DNA from: Enchytraeus crypticus
Taxonomy: Eukaryota > Annelida > Clitellata > Enchytraeida > Enchytraeidae
Assembly (NCBI GenBank): GCA_905160935.1
Contig: CAJHZI010000458.1
Span: forward strand, 1,127,001-1,191,000
Reading direction: 5' to 3'
DNA length: 64,000 nucleotides
Below are positions 12,884 to 26,800 of the stretch, in pieces. A model generated the notes under the pieces. It made no database searches, was not told where the DNA came from, and worked only from the letters and a program-made list of their open reading frames with translations. The translations under genes and the position numbers were made by a program. Position 1 is the stretch's first letter. Each line of letters begins with the position of its first letter.

Positions 12884-13685
12884 TGTTTTATAATATAACA
12901 TTTTAGGAGTATCTAAATATTACAGTTTTGTATAGGATTTTATTGTAATAGTAGTTAAAAATGAAAAGGTACTCCATTAAATTATGAATAATGTAAGGAA
13001 GTTTGCTAATATTTAGCATTGTGTAATGATAATTGGCAAATACCTTTGTTGGTACTCATAAGTATGTTCTCTACTTAATACGTCTCTGATGCTGTCATAG
13101 GGCGAGACAATAGAGGTTAAAACTTAACTGTGCTGTATTGTGTGTATGAAAGCATGCTTCCACATGCCTGACGTATGCTTGTCTTTAACTAGTTGTTATT
13201 CATGAAATATGCTATAGTTGCATTAAGAAGTGCTGCTTCTAATTTGACACATATCTGTTTTTTGTTTGTGCCTGCATTAGTTATTGTCTTCTTGAATTTT
13301 TATATCTAACATTAAAGTCCATTTGAATCATTCAGTTCATCAATAAGTATATTAATAAAGTGCTTATTTATGCAGAATGGTACTGTAATACAAAATGAAC
13401 TATAGAGATATAACTTTGTATCAGGGAGGTGTGCCACAGCTGGCATAGCAGCTAGACCTCCACAATTCTGAAATTTGAACCAAAAATTGATTGTTAGACG
13501 GCTGCAATATATCTACTGTAAATCTGTATTAGTCACCTCTTACTTGTAGTGTTCAATGGGCTCACTTCTCAATATTTCCTAATTTACCTGGGTTTTATAG
13601 GAATTTATTAATTCAACACCAATTGCACCATATACACCAAAGAAGCCCTTTGTTGCTTTGTAAGTCATTTGGTTGAAGCTAGTTA
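12884..13685. other. AT-rich intergenic stretch
   Basis: Nothing recognised. Confidence 0.55.
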
Positions 13686-13686
13686 G

Positions 13687-13866
13687 TACAAGAAGACTGA
13701 GTTAAATAGAAGACGATTGAGTTGAATACAAGAAGATTGAGTAACACATCAGAAGATTGAGTTAAATACAAGAAGATTGAGTTAAATACAAGAAGATTGA
13801 GTTAAATACAAGACTAGTGAGTTACACATAAGCGCTTGAGTTACATACAAGAAGTTTGAGTTCTGC
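13687..13866. repeat. 20-bp minisatellite
   Basis: About nine copies of AAGAAGATTGAGTTAAATAC, degrading toward the right end. Confidence 0.92.
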
Positions 13867-14724
13867 AGATGTTCCTCTGGGGGTCAGTCATAATGGTAGT
13901 GGCTGGTGTGCTACAAATGTTGTGGAAATAGGATCATCGTCAGGCTTAGGTGTCAGCTAGGCCACACATGCCACGTGACTATTTTATCTGCAGCGAATCT
14001 TTTCCTGATATTTGCTTAGAGTTATATGGGAATCACTTATAATCATACACATTATTCATTGGTGTCTCTATTACGCATCATAGAGACATTTTTATGCTTA
14101 AGTTTAATAATAAATCTTTGACCTATGCAAGCGTATATGTGATTTTGTATAACTTAGATTTATGGATAATGGTTGTTTGTGTACTTGCATCTAGAAAAAA
14201 GTGTTACGTTTTCTGGTATATTTTTGCATAAACTGCCTCTATATAGAGACAAAGCATTGTTAATCAGATATTGTTAAATATTCAACTGTATTGCTAGTGA
14301 CAGCATTTGTAGTTATGTTATAACGCGAAGCAAAATTCTTATAAAGCAATGGATCACAGCTTGTTTTGTGTACGCTTTTAAGTAATCAACTCAGTACCCT
14401 CGCTGAAATATTTTGGATCTACCATTTGGTAGAGCATTAGGAAGAGAAATGGTTTCTTCAGTGGGCCGGACAATAGTAATAAATTGTATTACTAGGGATC
14501 TGTGGCACTTTATAAAATTCAAATTCATACTTTCATGCAAATTATATGAAGGATAATATTGAAGTTACCATTGTAAAATTGTCAGTGATGCGTTTGATTA
14601 TGTGTTCAATTGTAGAGTGCGTGTCGTCATTGTATAAAGAAAACGACTTTAAAGCAGTTCACACAATGAAGTTAGAAAGGATGCCTTGATTTTTCCTTGA
14701 TTGCAGACAAAGCAAGTTTGTGAT

Positions 14725-14905
14725 CCAATTAAGTGATCAAGCAGCGTGACATCAATAGAGTGACCCCATTGAGTGACGCCATAGCTTGACCCTAGTAGCC
14801 TAACCCAACTAAGTGACCCATTAGATCAACCCTATTAATCTAACCCACTCAAGTGACTAAAACCTTGGCACAGTTTAGTCTAATCCTATTAGCCAAGTTA
14901 ATTGA
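14725..14905. repeat. Degenerate tandem repeat with AGTGACCCA units
   Basis: Loose repetition of AAGTGAC, TGACCC and CCTATTAG words with a period near 20 bases. Confidence 0.6.
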
Positions 14906-15435
14906 CTCACTGGCCTGGATTAGCTACTTAGCGCTGTGACAAATGTGTCATTAATAAATGCTAATATAAAAATTACTTTTCCTGTTTTCATTGCGTGACC
15001 TATGAAACTTGCGTCTATCATCAAATTATTTATTTTGAAATTTTTGTCATTAAATTTTGATCGGGCGATAGAATATGATATTTAACAAATATATTTTGTC
15101 CTAGTTTTGATGCGATTTTTTTTGATTGTTAACAGCTTTTGAACATTCCGCCTATAAATATTATTTGAGCAGTAGCAATGTTAGCTGTGATTTTATACAT
15201 ACTTAATAGTAATCTTGTAATTAATATTAGACAGGGCGTTGTGCTTTATATTAGACTCTAACAATATTGACTAGATTTGTAACTTGTTTTTCAATAAACC
15301 TGCAAATATAGTTTTGCTATATTGAGTACATATCGAAGGTTGATCCTACACTGATGTAGACTTAGACGCTGACTGTCATTACATTCCGATTTATAGACAG
15401 TGCATGTATATACGCATAATGAATGTTATACATAC

Positions 15436-15437
<2 letters not shown>

Positions 15438-15474
<37 letters not shown>

Positions 15475-16205
15475 GGTTTAACGTCCGTTTCCTCATACAA
15501 GGATGAAGTCAGGGACGTTCCCCCATTACATGTCACTACAAATCGATTCACCTCAAACAATCTGAAAGTAACATGTGCTGAAGAGAAAGAAAAAGGTTCT
15601 AAACGCTGCCTGTACGGTGATCAAAAACACAGTTAGGCAAGATGAAAAAGTCTATGGTGGAAAGAGATGTGGTTTCAACTTACAACGGAAAGTGGAAGCA
15701 GTAGAACATGATCGAGGATTAGGAGGCAGAGAGTTCCAAACAGTAGGAGCTGAGAAAGAAAATGGACGTCTACCTAAGTTTGTGAGAATATTAGGAGTTT
15801 TGAGCAGTTTGGCATCGGAAGAACGAAGCTTGCAAGAAGGTTAATATTGGATTATATATATTAGACTATAAGAGATCAGAAAGTTAAGTAGGTTTACCAA
15901 AGAGAATTGTTTTGAATGTTAACAGAGCAATTGTATACTAATTATTTGAATCACAGAAAGCCAATGAAGATTATTAAGCAAAAAACTAGAGGTGACAGAC
16001 AAGACGTGCTAGATAATTCTGAACGCTTTGCAAACGCATGAGAAAAACAGCAGGTAAGCCCTATAGCAATGAATTACAGTAGTCTAGTTTAGAATGAACT
16101 ATTGAGTTAGCAAGAATTATGGTTGAATTTTTATCAGGAGATGACCTTATCTGTCTGATTTGACGAATCTTGAAGAAAGTTTGGCTACTATAAAAAGGGA
16201 TGAAA
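15438..16205 (+). repeat. Repeat C, long form
   Basis: Starts in (AAT)n, then AAAGGTTTAACGTCCGTTTC and CATACAAGGATGAAGTCAGG, the end shared with six other places. It continues with AGGCAGAGAGTTCCAAACAG, CGAATCTTGAAGAAAGTTTG and ATTACAGTAGTCTAG. By memory these resemble a dispersed repeat widespread in animal genomes. Short open frames at 15575-15844 are not convincing genes. Confidence 0.65.
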
Positions 16206-16223
16206 GTTTGGCATTTCGATTGT

Positions 16224-16455
16224 CTAAATAGCGTAGGAGTAACGTCATGAACTTTTAAATGGCAAATCCTGAGGTGAATTGAACCCTCGTGTGTTCGAAT
16301 CCAAGCCGCGCTGATCTAAGAGTAAAATCTCGGACATTCACTGGACTGGTTATACGGAAAATGGTCTAAATTGCCTAACGGCTTAAACATGTGGTTTTAA
16401 AAAGTGATAGATATCAACATTGTTGATTATTCACTATAATGCGTGTTTACTTTTT
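16224..16455 (+). repeat. SINE B copy (tRNA-derived)
   Basis: A-box region TAGCGTAGGAGTAACGTCAT, GATCCTGAGGTGAATTGAAC, B-box TGTTCGAATCC, CTCGGACATTCACTGGACTG, ATGCGTGTTTACTTTTTT end. Confidence 0.92.
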
Positions 16456-17589
16456 TAACCTCTTCAGAAACGTTTTTTGGGAGTGTGGAGGGGACAAAAT
16501 TGATGGACGTGCTTACTTGGCGGGGAGGGCTGCAAAAGAGGTCACAAGTATAGTTCTTAAAAAGGACTCAAATCTTTCGGCGGTACCTATTTTGTCTTAA
16601 TTTTTACGATTTCTTCTTGTATGGAAAAATGACGACCTTTCATGGCTTGAACATTGACTGCTGGGGCATATCAGTTTGGTGGACGGGAGGAATAGCGCTT
16701 ATGGGGAGTGCAAATCTTGCGACTGGAGGAAAATTATTTATCAGTTAACAATGAACATGTACAAAGAGGCATTCAAGCTGATTCACTGACACTGTAAGCC
16801 TATTGTGAGAGTTTGACCAGACCAATGGTGGAAATTGAGATGATAAATCAGCGGATTGAAAAGTTAAAAAATCCGAAAGTGGCTATTCCCTGGATAAAGT
16901 TGTCGACTTCTAGCTATCGGAACGTCATAGAATTTGACATTACACATGTAGAAAGATAACACTCTACTATGAGTTAAAGACTAATAAAAACAATAAAGTA
17001 TAAGAAACAGAGAACAAGTTTTAGTGTCATGTCCCAAACTAGCAACGAGAGAACAAGATCAAGTATGCAAGGGTTTAGGCTATATAGGCCTACTGTAGTC
17101 GTACATAATGACAACCTACACGTGAAGTACACAAGAATTGAACCTGTGCACCAGCACATGCCAGTAGTCATGCATACAACAAAGGCTAGGTGTCCGATAA
17201 TTGATATTTAACGAAAGCTATGAGTCATAGGTTGCAGAAAGGAATTGCAATCTAATTGAATGAAAGCTATAAATACAAAGGCATGGAATATTATCCGAAT
17301 ATTACCGTTCATGTAAGAACAATAAACTAATTAGGACTAAAGGGTAACTTAAGGAAATAGAAAAAGCAAATAGAAAGGAATAACAACTACAATAGCATAA
17401 GACTTAGACGTTAAGTCCGGGTTATGGTATACTAACTTCACAAATTATCTTCGGTTATAGCGCTTGAGTAGTGTCTGTAATCTATAACTTTGATTTTTTA
17501 CATATTTTTGTTTGTAGGTGCCTATATGTTTGTGACTACATGCTTAATTAAACGAATAATTTTTTGAGTGTACGAAAAATATTACTTAG
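16456..17589. other. Intergenic stretch without recognised genes
   Basis: Short frames near 16974-17211 overlap on both strands and show no family features. Confidence 0.55.
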
Positions 17590-17760
17590 TACTAGGATTG
17601 ATAATCTCTTGTGAACCCGTTTGGACTGGTTCTCCTAATTTTAGATTTTGCACTTTTTGGATCAATTGTTTTTCATCGGCTTGGATTTGATTCAATTGTG
17701 TAGGCTGTGGTCATTGACTGCAATAGCAACCTGTTATAGCTGTTATTATTATACGCTGTT
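17590..17760 (+). repeat. Diverged SINE D copy
   Basis: GATTTTGCACTTTTTGGATC, CGGCTTGGATTTGATTC and TCATTGACTGCAATAGCA follow the family order. Confidence 0.55.
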
Positions 17761-17929
17761 ATTATAACAAATCAACATATTTTCAGATATTTAAACATGA
17801 TATTTTATTACAGAGATGTTAGGGTAGGACTAGGAAAAATCTGCTAACTGCATGTGGGCCTCAAAGATCTTTAAAATAGGTTTTTCTTTATTCTATGGTA
17901 GGCCTATTTAGTCGTTAGCAACATTACAT

Positions 17930-18065
17930 AATAAAACAACAATTACAATGATAACATCAGTGATAACATCGAACATTATTAAGACAAAATCAAGCCTGCG
18001 AGCAAAAAAGGTCCAAAAAGTGTGCACATTTCAAAATCAAGAAAATCAGTCCAAAGGTGAAGGGA
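17930..18065 (-). repeat. SINE D copy, opposite strand
   Basis: Reverse landmarks AACAACAATTAC, AAAATCAAGCCTGCGAGCAA, GGTCCAAAAAGTGTGCA and AATCAGTCCAAAG. Forms an inverted pair with the previous copy. Confidence 0.7.
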
Positions 18066-18934
18066 ATCAAAGAAAAGGAGGTTAAGGCGCTATCAATGTT
18101 TAACACAATCGACTACCAGCTTAGCCTTGTGTAGCTTTTATGTTAGTTTTTTTAAACACGTCAACTGTACTACCGCTTTCGGCGCTTCAAATTGATTACA
18201 AAAAAGTTTTTTTGGCGTTGTTGTTGTTGTTTATTTGCCGAGTCGGATTTTATTTGAATTTTCGTGAGGTGAGCTGGCATGAGTGCAAATATTTTTAAAG
18301 AATAATGACACTCGGTAACAAGAGTCATTTTGATGATTTTAGCGTGTAAAGTTAATTGAAATCAGCCGAGAAAAATTTCATTCTTCTGTTTTAAAGCGAG
18401 CGGATAGGAGTTGTTCGGCGAATTATTTGTTAAAGCTGCATCGTATTGATATAGAGTAACTGCACAGAGTAAACGCAGGTAAATATTATAGTAATTTTTA
18501 CTTTATATTAATCTAAATTTTTGAAAGTTAATTTTTTTAAATAGCTAAGAAGTACATGATAACCGTAATAAAGGTATCAATCGTAAAAAACAATTAACAA
18601 CGATGGCATATACCGGGTAATATATATATATTAAAATTAACTGCTAAACAATTAAATATCAAATTGGGAATACAAATATTTATATAACAGCAAATTATGG
18701 GAAATAACAAAAGAAAACACTGAAAATGATATAGAGGTATTTCACAGAAATTGCTACAAAAATCTATTTAATGTACATTATCCATATATAATAAAAAAGG
18801 AGTTTATGAAAGGCCAAAGGAAATTCCTTGTTCAGAGTGAAGTCATATGCAAAAAGATTAAGTTGGATAGGACATATGTTAATGAAAAGAAAAAAAATTT
18901 AAAAAAGAAAAAAAGAAATTTTTTAATGAAATAT

Positions 18935-19175
18935 TTACCCCCAGGATTAAATGATAATTAATCCATCTAACTGAGAAAAGCAATGGGAAAATACCTCAGC
19001 CATACTTTTCCCAAGCTATTGGCTACATAAGGTATGGATAAGGCATAGACTTTGTGAAGGGATTAACTTGTTGATCTAAGGATTGCTCTTATGGACCGAG
19101 AAAACAGACTTTGAGTATGAATATGTACCTTGAACGTGCCACTTGGCAGTGCACTGAAGAGAGAGAGAGGGGCAT
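18935..19175 (+). repeat. Repeat E copy
   Basis: TTTACCCCCAGGATTAAATG, CTGAGAAAAGCAATGGGAAA, CAAGCTATTGGCTACATAAG, GTATGGATAAGGCATAGAC and CACTTGGCAGTGCACTGAAG in the family order. Confidence 0.85.
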
Positions 19176-20628
19176 TTTAGTAGTACATATGTTTATTTAG
19201 AAATTCGTCATAGAAATTCGTCAAATATTGACAAATAATTGTGAAAACAGATAATTCAGCAGACAAAAGTGAGAATCAACATATGTAGCATCAAACAGAA
19301 ACTAAAATTTGCTCACCACAGCCATCAGAGAAGGTACTGAAGTACCCTATTGAGCTGACCACCACAGTAAACAAAGAAAGAAGGAGATAGAAGAAACACT
19401 AAAGTTTGTCTAAAACATGACAACCAGTAATATGTTACGTATATTTCACTACAATTGTAAATAGATTGCCCCAAAATAATATAGGATACAATTATCTAAT
19501 ATATATCAGATTTTAAATAGTAATTCAATAATTACCAAGATTCCATAAGAAAAAGTCTGTATGACACCTGAAAAGAATTAAAAGACTAAGTTGCGAATTG
19601 CAATAGGTATAGCATTCTATATTGAGCATCCTTCAAATACATTAGATGAGAAGTTAGAACGATTTGCTGGTAAAGAAAGATAATTGGATACTGAAAGCCT
19701 AGTCTGATAGCGACTATGTAAAAGATTAGATATAAACATATCTTTTATAACTTTAGACGTGAATCCTTCGTGATATAAGCACTTATAAATCATATTGGCA
19801 GTCATAGACTTATACAACAGATGTTATCGGCAAGGTACTGTAGTTCTCATAAAGGAGCTTGGTTTTATACCATCTGTCTTGAACCTGGAGAATCCTACGG
19901 GCTCTATTATTCGCTACATGCAGAGGATGAAGTGCTTTGTCCGAATTATTTCCATAATTATAAGGCCGTATGAAATTCTACTGACCACCAAAGACAAATA
20001 TAAATGTTTACGACATATTGCAGGCAATAGCTCTCTCATTATGTTAAGACTACTTTAAAATACTCCAATATGAAAAGTTCTACCTATAGATTATCAAATA
20101 ATAAATAAAAGATAGGCATGGGAAATAAATGTAACTTAATTATTTCATATAATAAAAACTTAGGTATATTAGATATGAAATTCACTCATATCAATGGTGA
20201 TGGCCTCTGATGGATCGAAATCCATGGAGAGTCTAATTCACAGAGTGACGTCTAATAGATCTCAAAGAAGCATATTCATTGTTGATGCTGGGCTTTTACA
20301 CCACAGACCTAAATAGTATCTGGGATATTAAAAGTATGTATTAAATGGTCAAATTTATTCAGACATGAAAGTGTTTTAGATCTTAAATAGTGAAAATATG
20401 GCCTGGAATTGTGAGAGAAATCCTGTTTGATTATTTTACTTGGGTTTGTAATGTAATTAATTAATATATGTAATTGACTGTTGCTTGTTATTTTAACTAT
20501 AATCCCCAAATATATTTATTATTTAAAGTAGTTTTTGCAATGCAAGGAGTTTATGTTGTAGACTGTGGAGCAGAGTGGTTTCATATTTAGGTCCATAACA
20601 TCAGTACATAAAGCTGTCTGTGACTAAG
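19176..20628. other. AT-rich region upstream of PABPN1
   Basis: No gene recognised. The PABPN1 promoter and 5-prime UTR should lie in its last part, but I see no TATA box or other clear element. A splice site in the 5-prime UTR cannot be excluded. Confidence 0.5.
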
Positions 20629-20875
20629 ATGATGGATAGCGTGGATGAAGATATTGTGGAGGGTGGCTCCATGTTTGAGGAGCATGACGACACTAGCGGG
20701 GCTGTAGGAGAGGAGGGGGAGGCATATGCTGCCTCAGGTAACGATGAGCCCGGAGCAGGGGAAGATCCTGAGCTAGAGGCCATCAAGGCTAGAGTGAGGG
20801 AGATGGAAGAGGAAGCGGAGAAAATCAAAGCTATGCACAATGAGGTGGAGAAGCAAATGGTTGGCGGCAGCTTAG
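20629..20875 (+). CDS. PABPN1: PABPN1 exon 1
   Basis: Acidic region plus coiled coil. Donor GTAAGT at 20876, phase 1. Confidence 0.94.
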
Positions 20876-23800
20876 GTAAGTATTGTGGAAGATGAATTGA
20901 TTTGAAAAGTAACTATTTTTAAACTGTAAAATTGCTGCACATGTAGACAATATATTTTTAAGCTATCTTGAAACAATCTATCCATTAGTACTACTATATG
21001 TCTTTTTATTAAAATAATATTGACCTTTTATAAAAGGTGTTTACTTTGAAAAATCACAATATATATTCTTCTATTTGTTGGACCCCACCATGCAATGATA
21101 AACTTTATTGTTTTAGAGAAGGCAACTGTTCTGCAATATATCCTAAAAATGTAATATATCCCCTCTAGATATTCGATCTAGACATACATGTATACTAATG
21201 TAAATTAAGACATATGTTTATCATCATTTGATAAATAATTGAAATATATATTTTTTTATTTTTAAAATACTTTTCTCATAATAAATGAAGAAATACATAA
21301 TAAATATGTGCTAATATACTGAACATTGCCAGCCGTCAATATAAGCACACGCCCCTCCCCACTCTCCCCCGCCCCCCCTCCACTAGGCTTTGTTTATTAT
21401 GTGAACAGAGTTACATACTATAAAAGGTCTATATTTCTATTTAATAGGTTTTGCCATTATATCTTCTCTCTCATATTGTACTACATACTGGTGGGGGTTC
21501 AAGGTATATAATGCCTCAACTCTACTATCAGTTCATTAATGTGAAGCGAGTTTGTTGCAGAAATGTGATACTTTTACATTTTGAAGCGTCTTTTGAATTG
21601 GATGAAGTATGACAGTACTTTTATACGGACGTATTTTAGAAAAGTATCCGTGACAGGTAGACAGTATTGTACCCTAAGCTGTAGACAGTTCCCATTTAAT
21701 TTATGCAATGAATATAACTTGGGATTATGTAATAGTTATTATATTTACATATATCGTAATTGGACTAATTTAAGAAAGAAGAATCCAGTTATTGAATGGA
21801 CTATTGAATAAGCAAACACCATTATGATGTGTATATCGTATAGGAAGCCCTACAGCAATGTCTGCTGAAGAAAAGCTGGATGCAGACAACAGGTCTATAT
21901 GGATTGGAAATGTGAGTACTAGTATTGTTTTAGGATCTGCATCTTTGTTATCTTTAATACTTAATCTTACTTGATTTAATCTTTAATGGTTTATTTTTTA
22001 TTATCACCTACTTTCTTGTTATCTATCGTATAGTGACTCTGCTATTATGAACTCGTCTATTGATAAGTCTCCTATCGACTCTTTTCTTCAACTCTCTTAT
22101 AGTCTATCCTGCTCTCAACTCCGAGCATAAATATCTATCTTCTTGGCTTTTTTTAACTTCAGCTGCCATAACAGTCCTATCATTAACTTTTTCAGCTTCT
22201 TCTATCTTCTTCTATCCTATCAATTCTATTATCAGCTTATTTCCTACCATGAAGTTTCTTATCATTCATAGACTGTCATAGACTGTTATTGTCATTGAAC
22301 CTTTGAGCCTCAATTGAGGAACCTTAAGCACACTTTCAGCTCTGCGTTTAAATCAACAAATTGACTGAATGATTGATTGATTGATGCATAGGTTGATTAC
22401 GGAGCGACAGCAGAAGAGTTGGAGGCACACTTCCATGGCTGTGGTTCTGTCAATAGAGTTACGATCCTCTGTGACAAATTTACTGGACACCCCAAAGGGT
22501 ACTTTTCACACTGTACTGCAAAAATTTATTGAAAGGCACTTCGTCATATTCAATGTCAATATATCTTCTTATATACAAAAATTACTTAATGCAAAATTTA
22601 ATGAAAGGCCCTACAAATCATTTTTTATAAAAGCTAAGGTTAACGTCAGTTTCCCCATTCAAAAGCGATGTCAGTGACGGGTGAGCCCAGGAATTGAACC
22701 CGCACATATTGATCTGCGGTCTTGTATCTTGCCGACTTAGCCACTGGCTCCAGCCTAAGATATTTAGACCTTCATATATATCTTCTTAAATACTTAAATT
22801 ATGTTATAAAACATTCTTATAAGTTAAAAATTAGTTTGTTGCTTTTTTGTGCCGCTGTCACCAAAAAAGGGGCATGCCCTAGTAATTTTAGTATTTAAGA
22901 AGATATCAACTCTGAATATAAAGAAAGATTTGTACGGCCTTTCGTTAAATTTTTGCATGTATTGGAAGGATGACAACAAGGAAGGATATGAGAAATCATC
23001 TGAGAGGCCAATTTTTTCCAATCTTAAGGCTACATTAAGGTTTGAAAAAGGCAAAATCATTTTTTGATGGAATCAACGAAGTTCGTATACATAAAAAGAA
23101 AAGGTGTTCCTATCAAACACAAAAGTAGACTTTGTGTAAGAATGTGTACCTAGGACCTACCACTTTTCTGAATGAATACTAAAAAGAGAAAATTATCGAG
23201 GAAGAGTAAATATATTTATCTTCGTTTTTAAATAAAATCTGAATGTGGATGCTGAATATGGTTGAAGATAAATTGTTGTTCTTTAATTGTTAATTAAAGC
23301 TTTAATTCATTAATTTCATGATATTTGTGTTAAGTTAAATTATATTTTAAAAAACTTCCTTTTAGCATGCCGTTAATCACTATTTATATGGGGTCGACAT
23401 GGAGGGGTCTAGAACTCTAGATTTGAAATGGAACATTTAGGTCGGCTATCCATCAGCCTGACACCACCAAGTGTACACGACTAGGTTTTTATTAGATCCT
23501 CGGAAGACAAAAACCCACGTCGCTATAAAAGTATCAAAACTGCGATCTCTCAATTCAAGAGGCGAGCTCTTTACCACTGCACCACGTAGCGTTCTTGCAA
23601 GTTGAATTATATAAATAAAAAGCAAATATATTTATTGAGGAAATAAGAGATTAAAAATACTGCAGCAGTTGCCGATTTCACACATCCTAGCATTTTATGG
23701 TGATTTGTTTTAACTTTTATTAATTGTATGCATATTTATAATTAGTTATTTGTTTGGTAGTAGTGTGGAATAATTTCAGTTTTAGCTATATAAACTATTT

Positions 23801-26800
23801 TCTGGTTGGAGCCTGTTGTGATATCGGTAAGATATTCGACCATGGATCAGTATGTACAGGGTTCAAATCCTGGGCTTTTCCATCACTGATATCGCTGTCG
23901 AGTAAGGAAACTGACGTTAACATTAGCTTTATCAGCTTTGAGCTTTTTACTTATTCCAATATGTTCTAAAAGCAAATTGAATTTCTATGGATCACAAAAC
24001 AAAGAAGATATCATTTCATGGATGTCGCTTTATTCGTTTTGGATGAAAAATGGAAATTAAATATTTACTAGTAATAAAAGAAAAATACAGATAAATAAAT
24101 AGTCTTTTTTGATTGACATGATATAAATGTGTATGTGCTTGGACAGGTTTGCGTACATTGAGTTTTCTGATAGAGACGCTGTACAAACAGCGACGGCACT
24201 CGATGACTCCCTCTTCAGAGGTCGACAAATCAAGGTTCTCTCCCTTTCCTCTTGTTTATCTAATCATCATCATCTTCTCAACACATTTCCATTTTTAATC
24301 ACCAGACGGGCTTTCGTTTAGGGCCATACTTTTCAGCACATTTCCATTTTTGATCACCGGACTGGCTCTCGTTTTGGGCCTTACATCTCCTCAGCACATT
24401 TCTTTTGCAGTTTGGTCTGAGTGAATTGATCTGTAGTGATGTGTGCTGTGGGGACGTCCCGGACATCATCCCTCGATGAGGAAATGGACGTTAAACCTTT
24501 ATTATTATTATTATTATTATTCTCATGAATACCAGTTTAATTAGTGTCAGGATTAGAATTTTGTAAGCAATTTCTGGAGCCTGGGCCAACTGTGATTTAG
24601 ACAGCTTGGATAAATTAATGAAGCTGTTCTGAGAATAGAACCTGGTGATTATCCTGAAGTTACATTAATGGTCACAAGTAGAATACTGAAGCTGTAGAAA
24701 GAACTTTTTTTTAAACTGAAATTTGAAACTGAAGTATCCCATAATAATCTAAAAATTGGATTACAATTGAATTTAATAATAGTGTTTTGAAGTCTATCGT
24801 TTGTTTTGGCACTATGCTGACACTGTTACATGCTCTATTTGACCGGGATTCTAATCTTTGGCCTCATATTTTCATTTGAAAACCCTTACCAACAGCAGAG
24901 CTACATTTTTGTACTAGTTATTGTACTTAGTTGTAAATAAATAGAAAGAATCAGTTAATCAGTTTCTTTTTTGAAATTATATTCAATAAAAATTGCATTA
25001 TTAAAGATATATAAATTCAAATGAAAGTATATGCAAACGATTTTAAATTTAGCTTAAATTTCATAAATAGTGTTTTTATATGTCTATAATGTGCACAAAG
25101 TGAGTATACTATGCACCATACATGTTTAATCATAACATTATGTACTTTGTTATCTCTGTTTTATGCAGATAACACCCAAGAGAACCAATAGGCCCGGTAT
25201 ATCAACCACTAACAGACCGCCCAGGGGGGGTCCTGGCCGGTTTCACCGGGGAGCTAGCAGGGGTGGTGGTGGATACCATGGGGGTGGAGGTTATTTCGCC
25301 CCTCGGGGTGGTTATCGCGGCAGAGGTTTCAGGTTAGACACAGTTCTACGACCTGTTGTCAGTAGTTCTATCACCGTGCTGCATTATCTTATATCTGCTA
25401 TTTTTGTTTCTACTTGAATTTTGTTTATTTTCCAGGTCATTTTGAAAGTGATGCAAATATTGTAATTTTCTTAATTAATACTGAACTTGTTGCTGATGTA
25501 ATATCATAGAGCATTAAAGTCAACAGGGCATTAAAGTTGGGTTAAAGCCAAGTCAACGGCTTATGCCTGTAATTCTTTAAGGAAGCTTTTGCAAATAGGG
25601 ATACTTTAACATTTCATTTCTGTTCATCTTTTTCAAGTGCCGTGCCTGTTCCAACCCAGTGCAGTCACGGCCATGTTCCGCCATATGTTGATATGATAAG
25701 TAATTTCTGTTTTATGCATCCACTTGCTTAGACTCTTCATCTTAAATAATCTTCTGTTAATGGTAATAACTCTGTTCGTCTTTGTTGTCATTAATTGTTT
25801 TAAACTTTATTTTAATCTATTCTCAAGCATTACATTTAATCTGTGTATTTTCTTACTATAGTCTACATGTATTAACTTTTTTGTATGATATGCTGTTCTA
25901 TCTTTCAAGTTTTTTTATTTCAGCATGATCTTTTATTGTTGGCTGTTGGTGCAGTTTTCATATAAATAGATTTTTCGAGTCATGCATCTTAACCAGTGAC
26001 AGCGGTAGAACAGCTTCAAACTGTCACTTCATTTCAGAATCGACTTCACGCTGAATGTACTGTGTACATTCTGTATAAAGAGTGTGTCTGTTAGCTTGCA
26101 ATGTAATGTTATTTGAATGTCTTTATTATTATTATTGTACTGTTCAATCTGTAGCCATTACAAACGCTGCAATGTTACATCTCGTATTTAATTATCTATT
26201 ATTTTGGGACCTGTATTTAAAAAAGAATTTTATCAGTTTTAATTAAATTCTGTTATGACAATACCTTCTCTTTCTGGATACTGATCGTATTTTCATCTAT
26301 ACTGGTGTTCTGTATCATTTGTCAAGTCTAGCCTCCCATTGTCTTCTTAGCCTAACCTCATGTTCTGCTATTCATTCTGAAATTATCTGCACACTTGTAA
26401 TAATTTGTCTCAACTTTCGGCCTTGAAATGTCATGTAATGTGATCACATGACGTGACATCATATTGCTGGTTCCTGCCAAAAACTTCTCTATGACGTTAC
26501 TGGACACTGTTAAATTTTGATAAATCATAGAAGTTATATCTTGATTAATCATAGAGAGACATTTCAAAGGGCACAAGTATTAATATATTGTAATATACTT
26601 ATTTATATCTTGACATTTTAGTTTACTCATTGTATTTTGTCAGTTTGATCAGTCACTCCATGGGATATGTATAATCGCTCATAATCCTGTTTATAATCTT
26701 GTTATTTATTATAAACCACTGCTTTATCATTTTATATCCCGCTTTAAGGGCTAGACTTAGTAATAGAAGCATTGTAATACAGGTATTGTTGTGTGCATCA

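Noticed and set aside
15400-15844. Two overlapping frames that could be small proteins
   Set aside because: They lie in repeat C and begin in an AAT microsatellite.
23540-23592. tRNA gene candidate on the minus strand (GGTGCAGTGGTA)
   Set aside because: B-box degenerate and T-arm absent; a SINE body follows.
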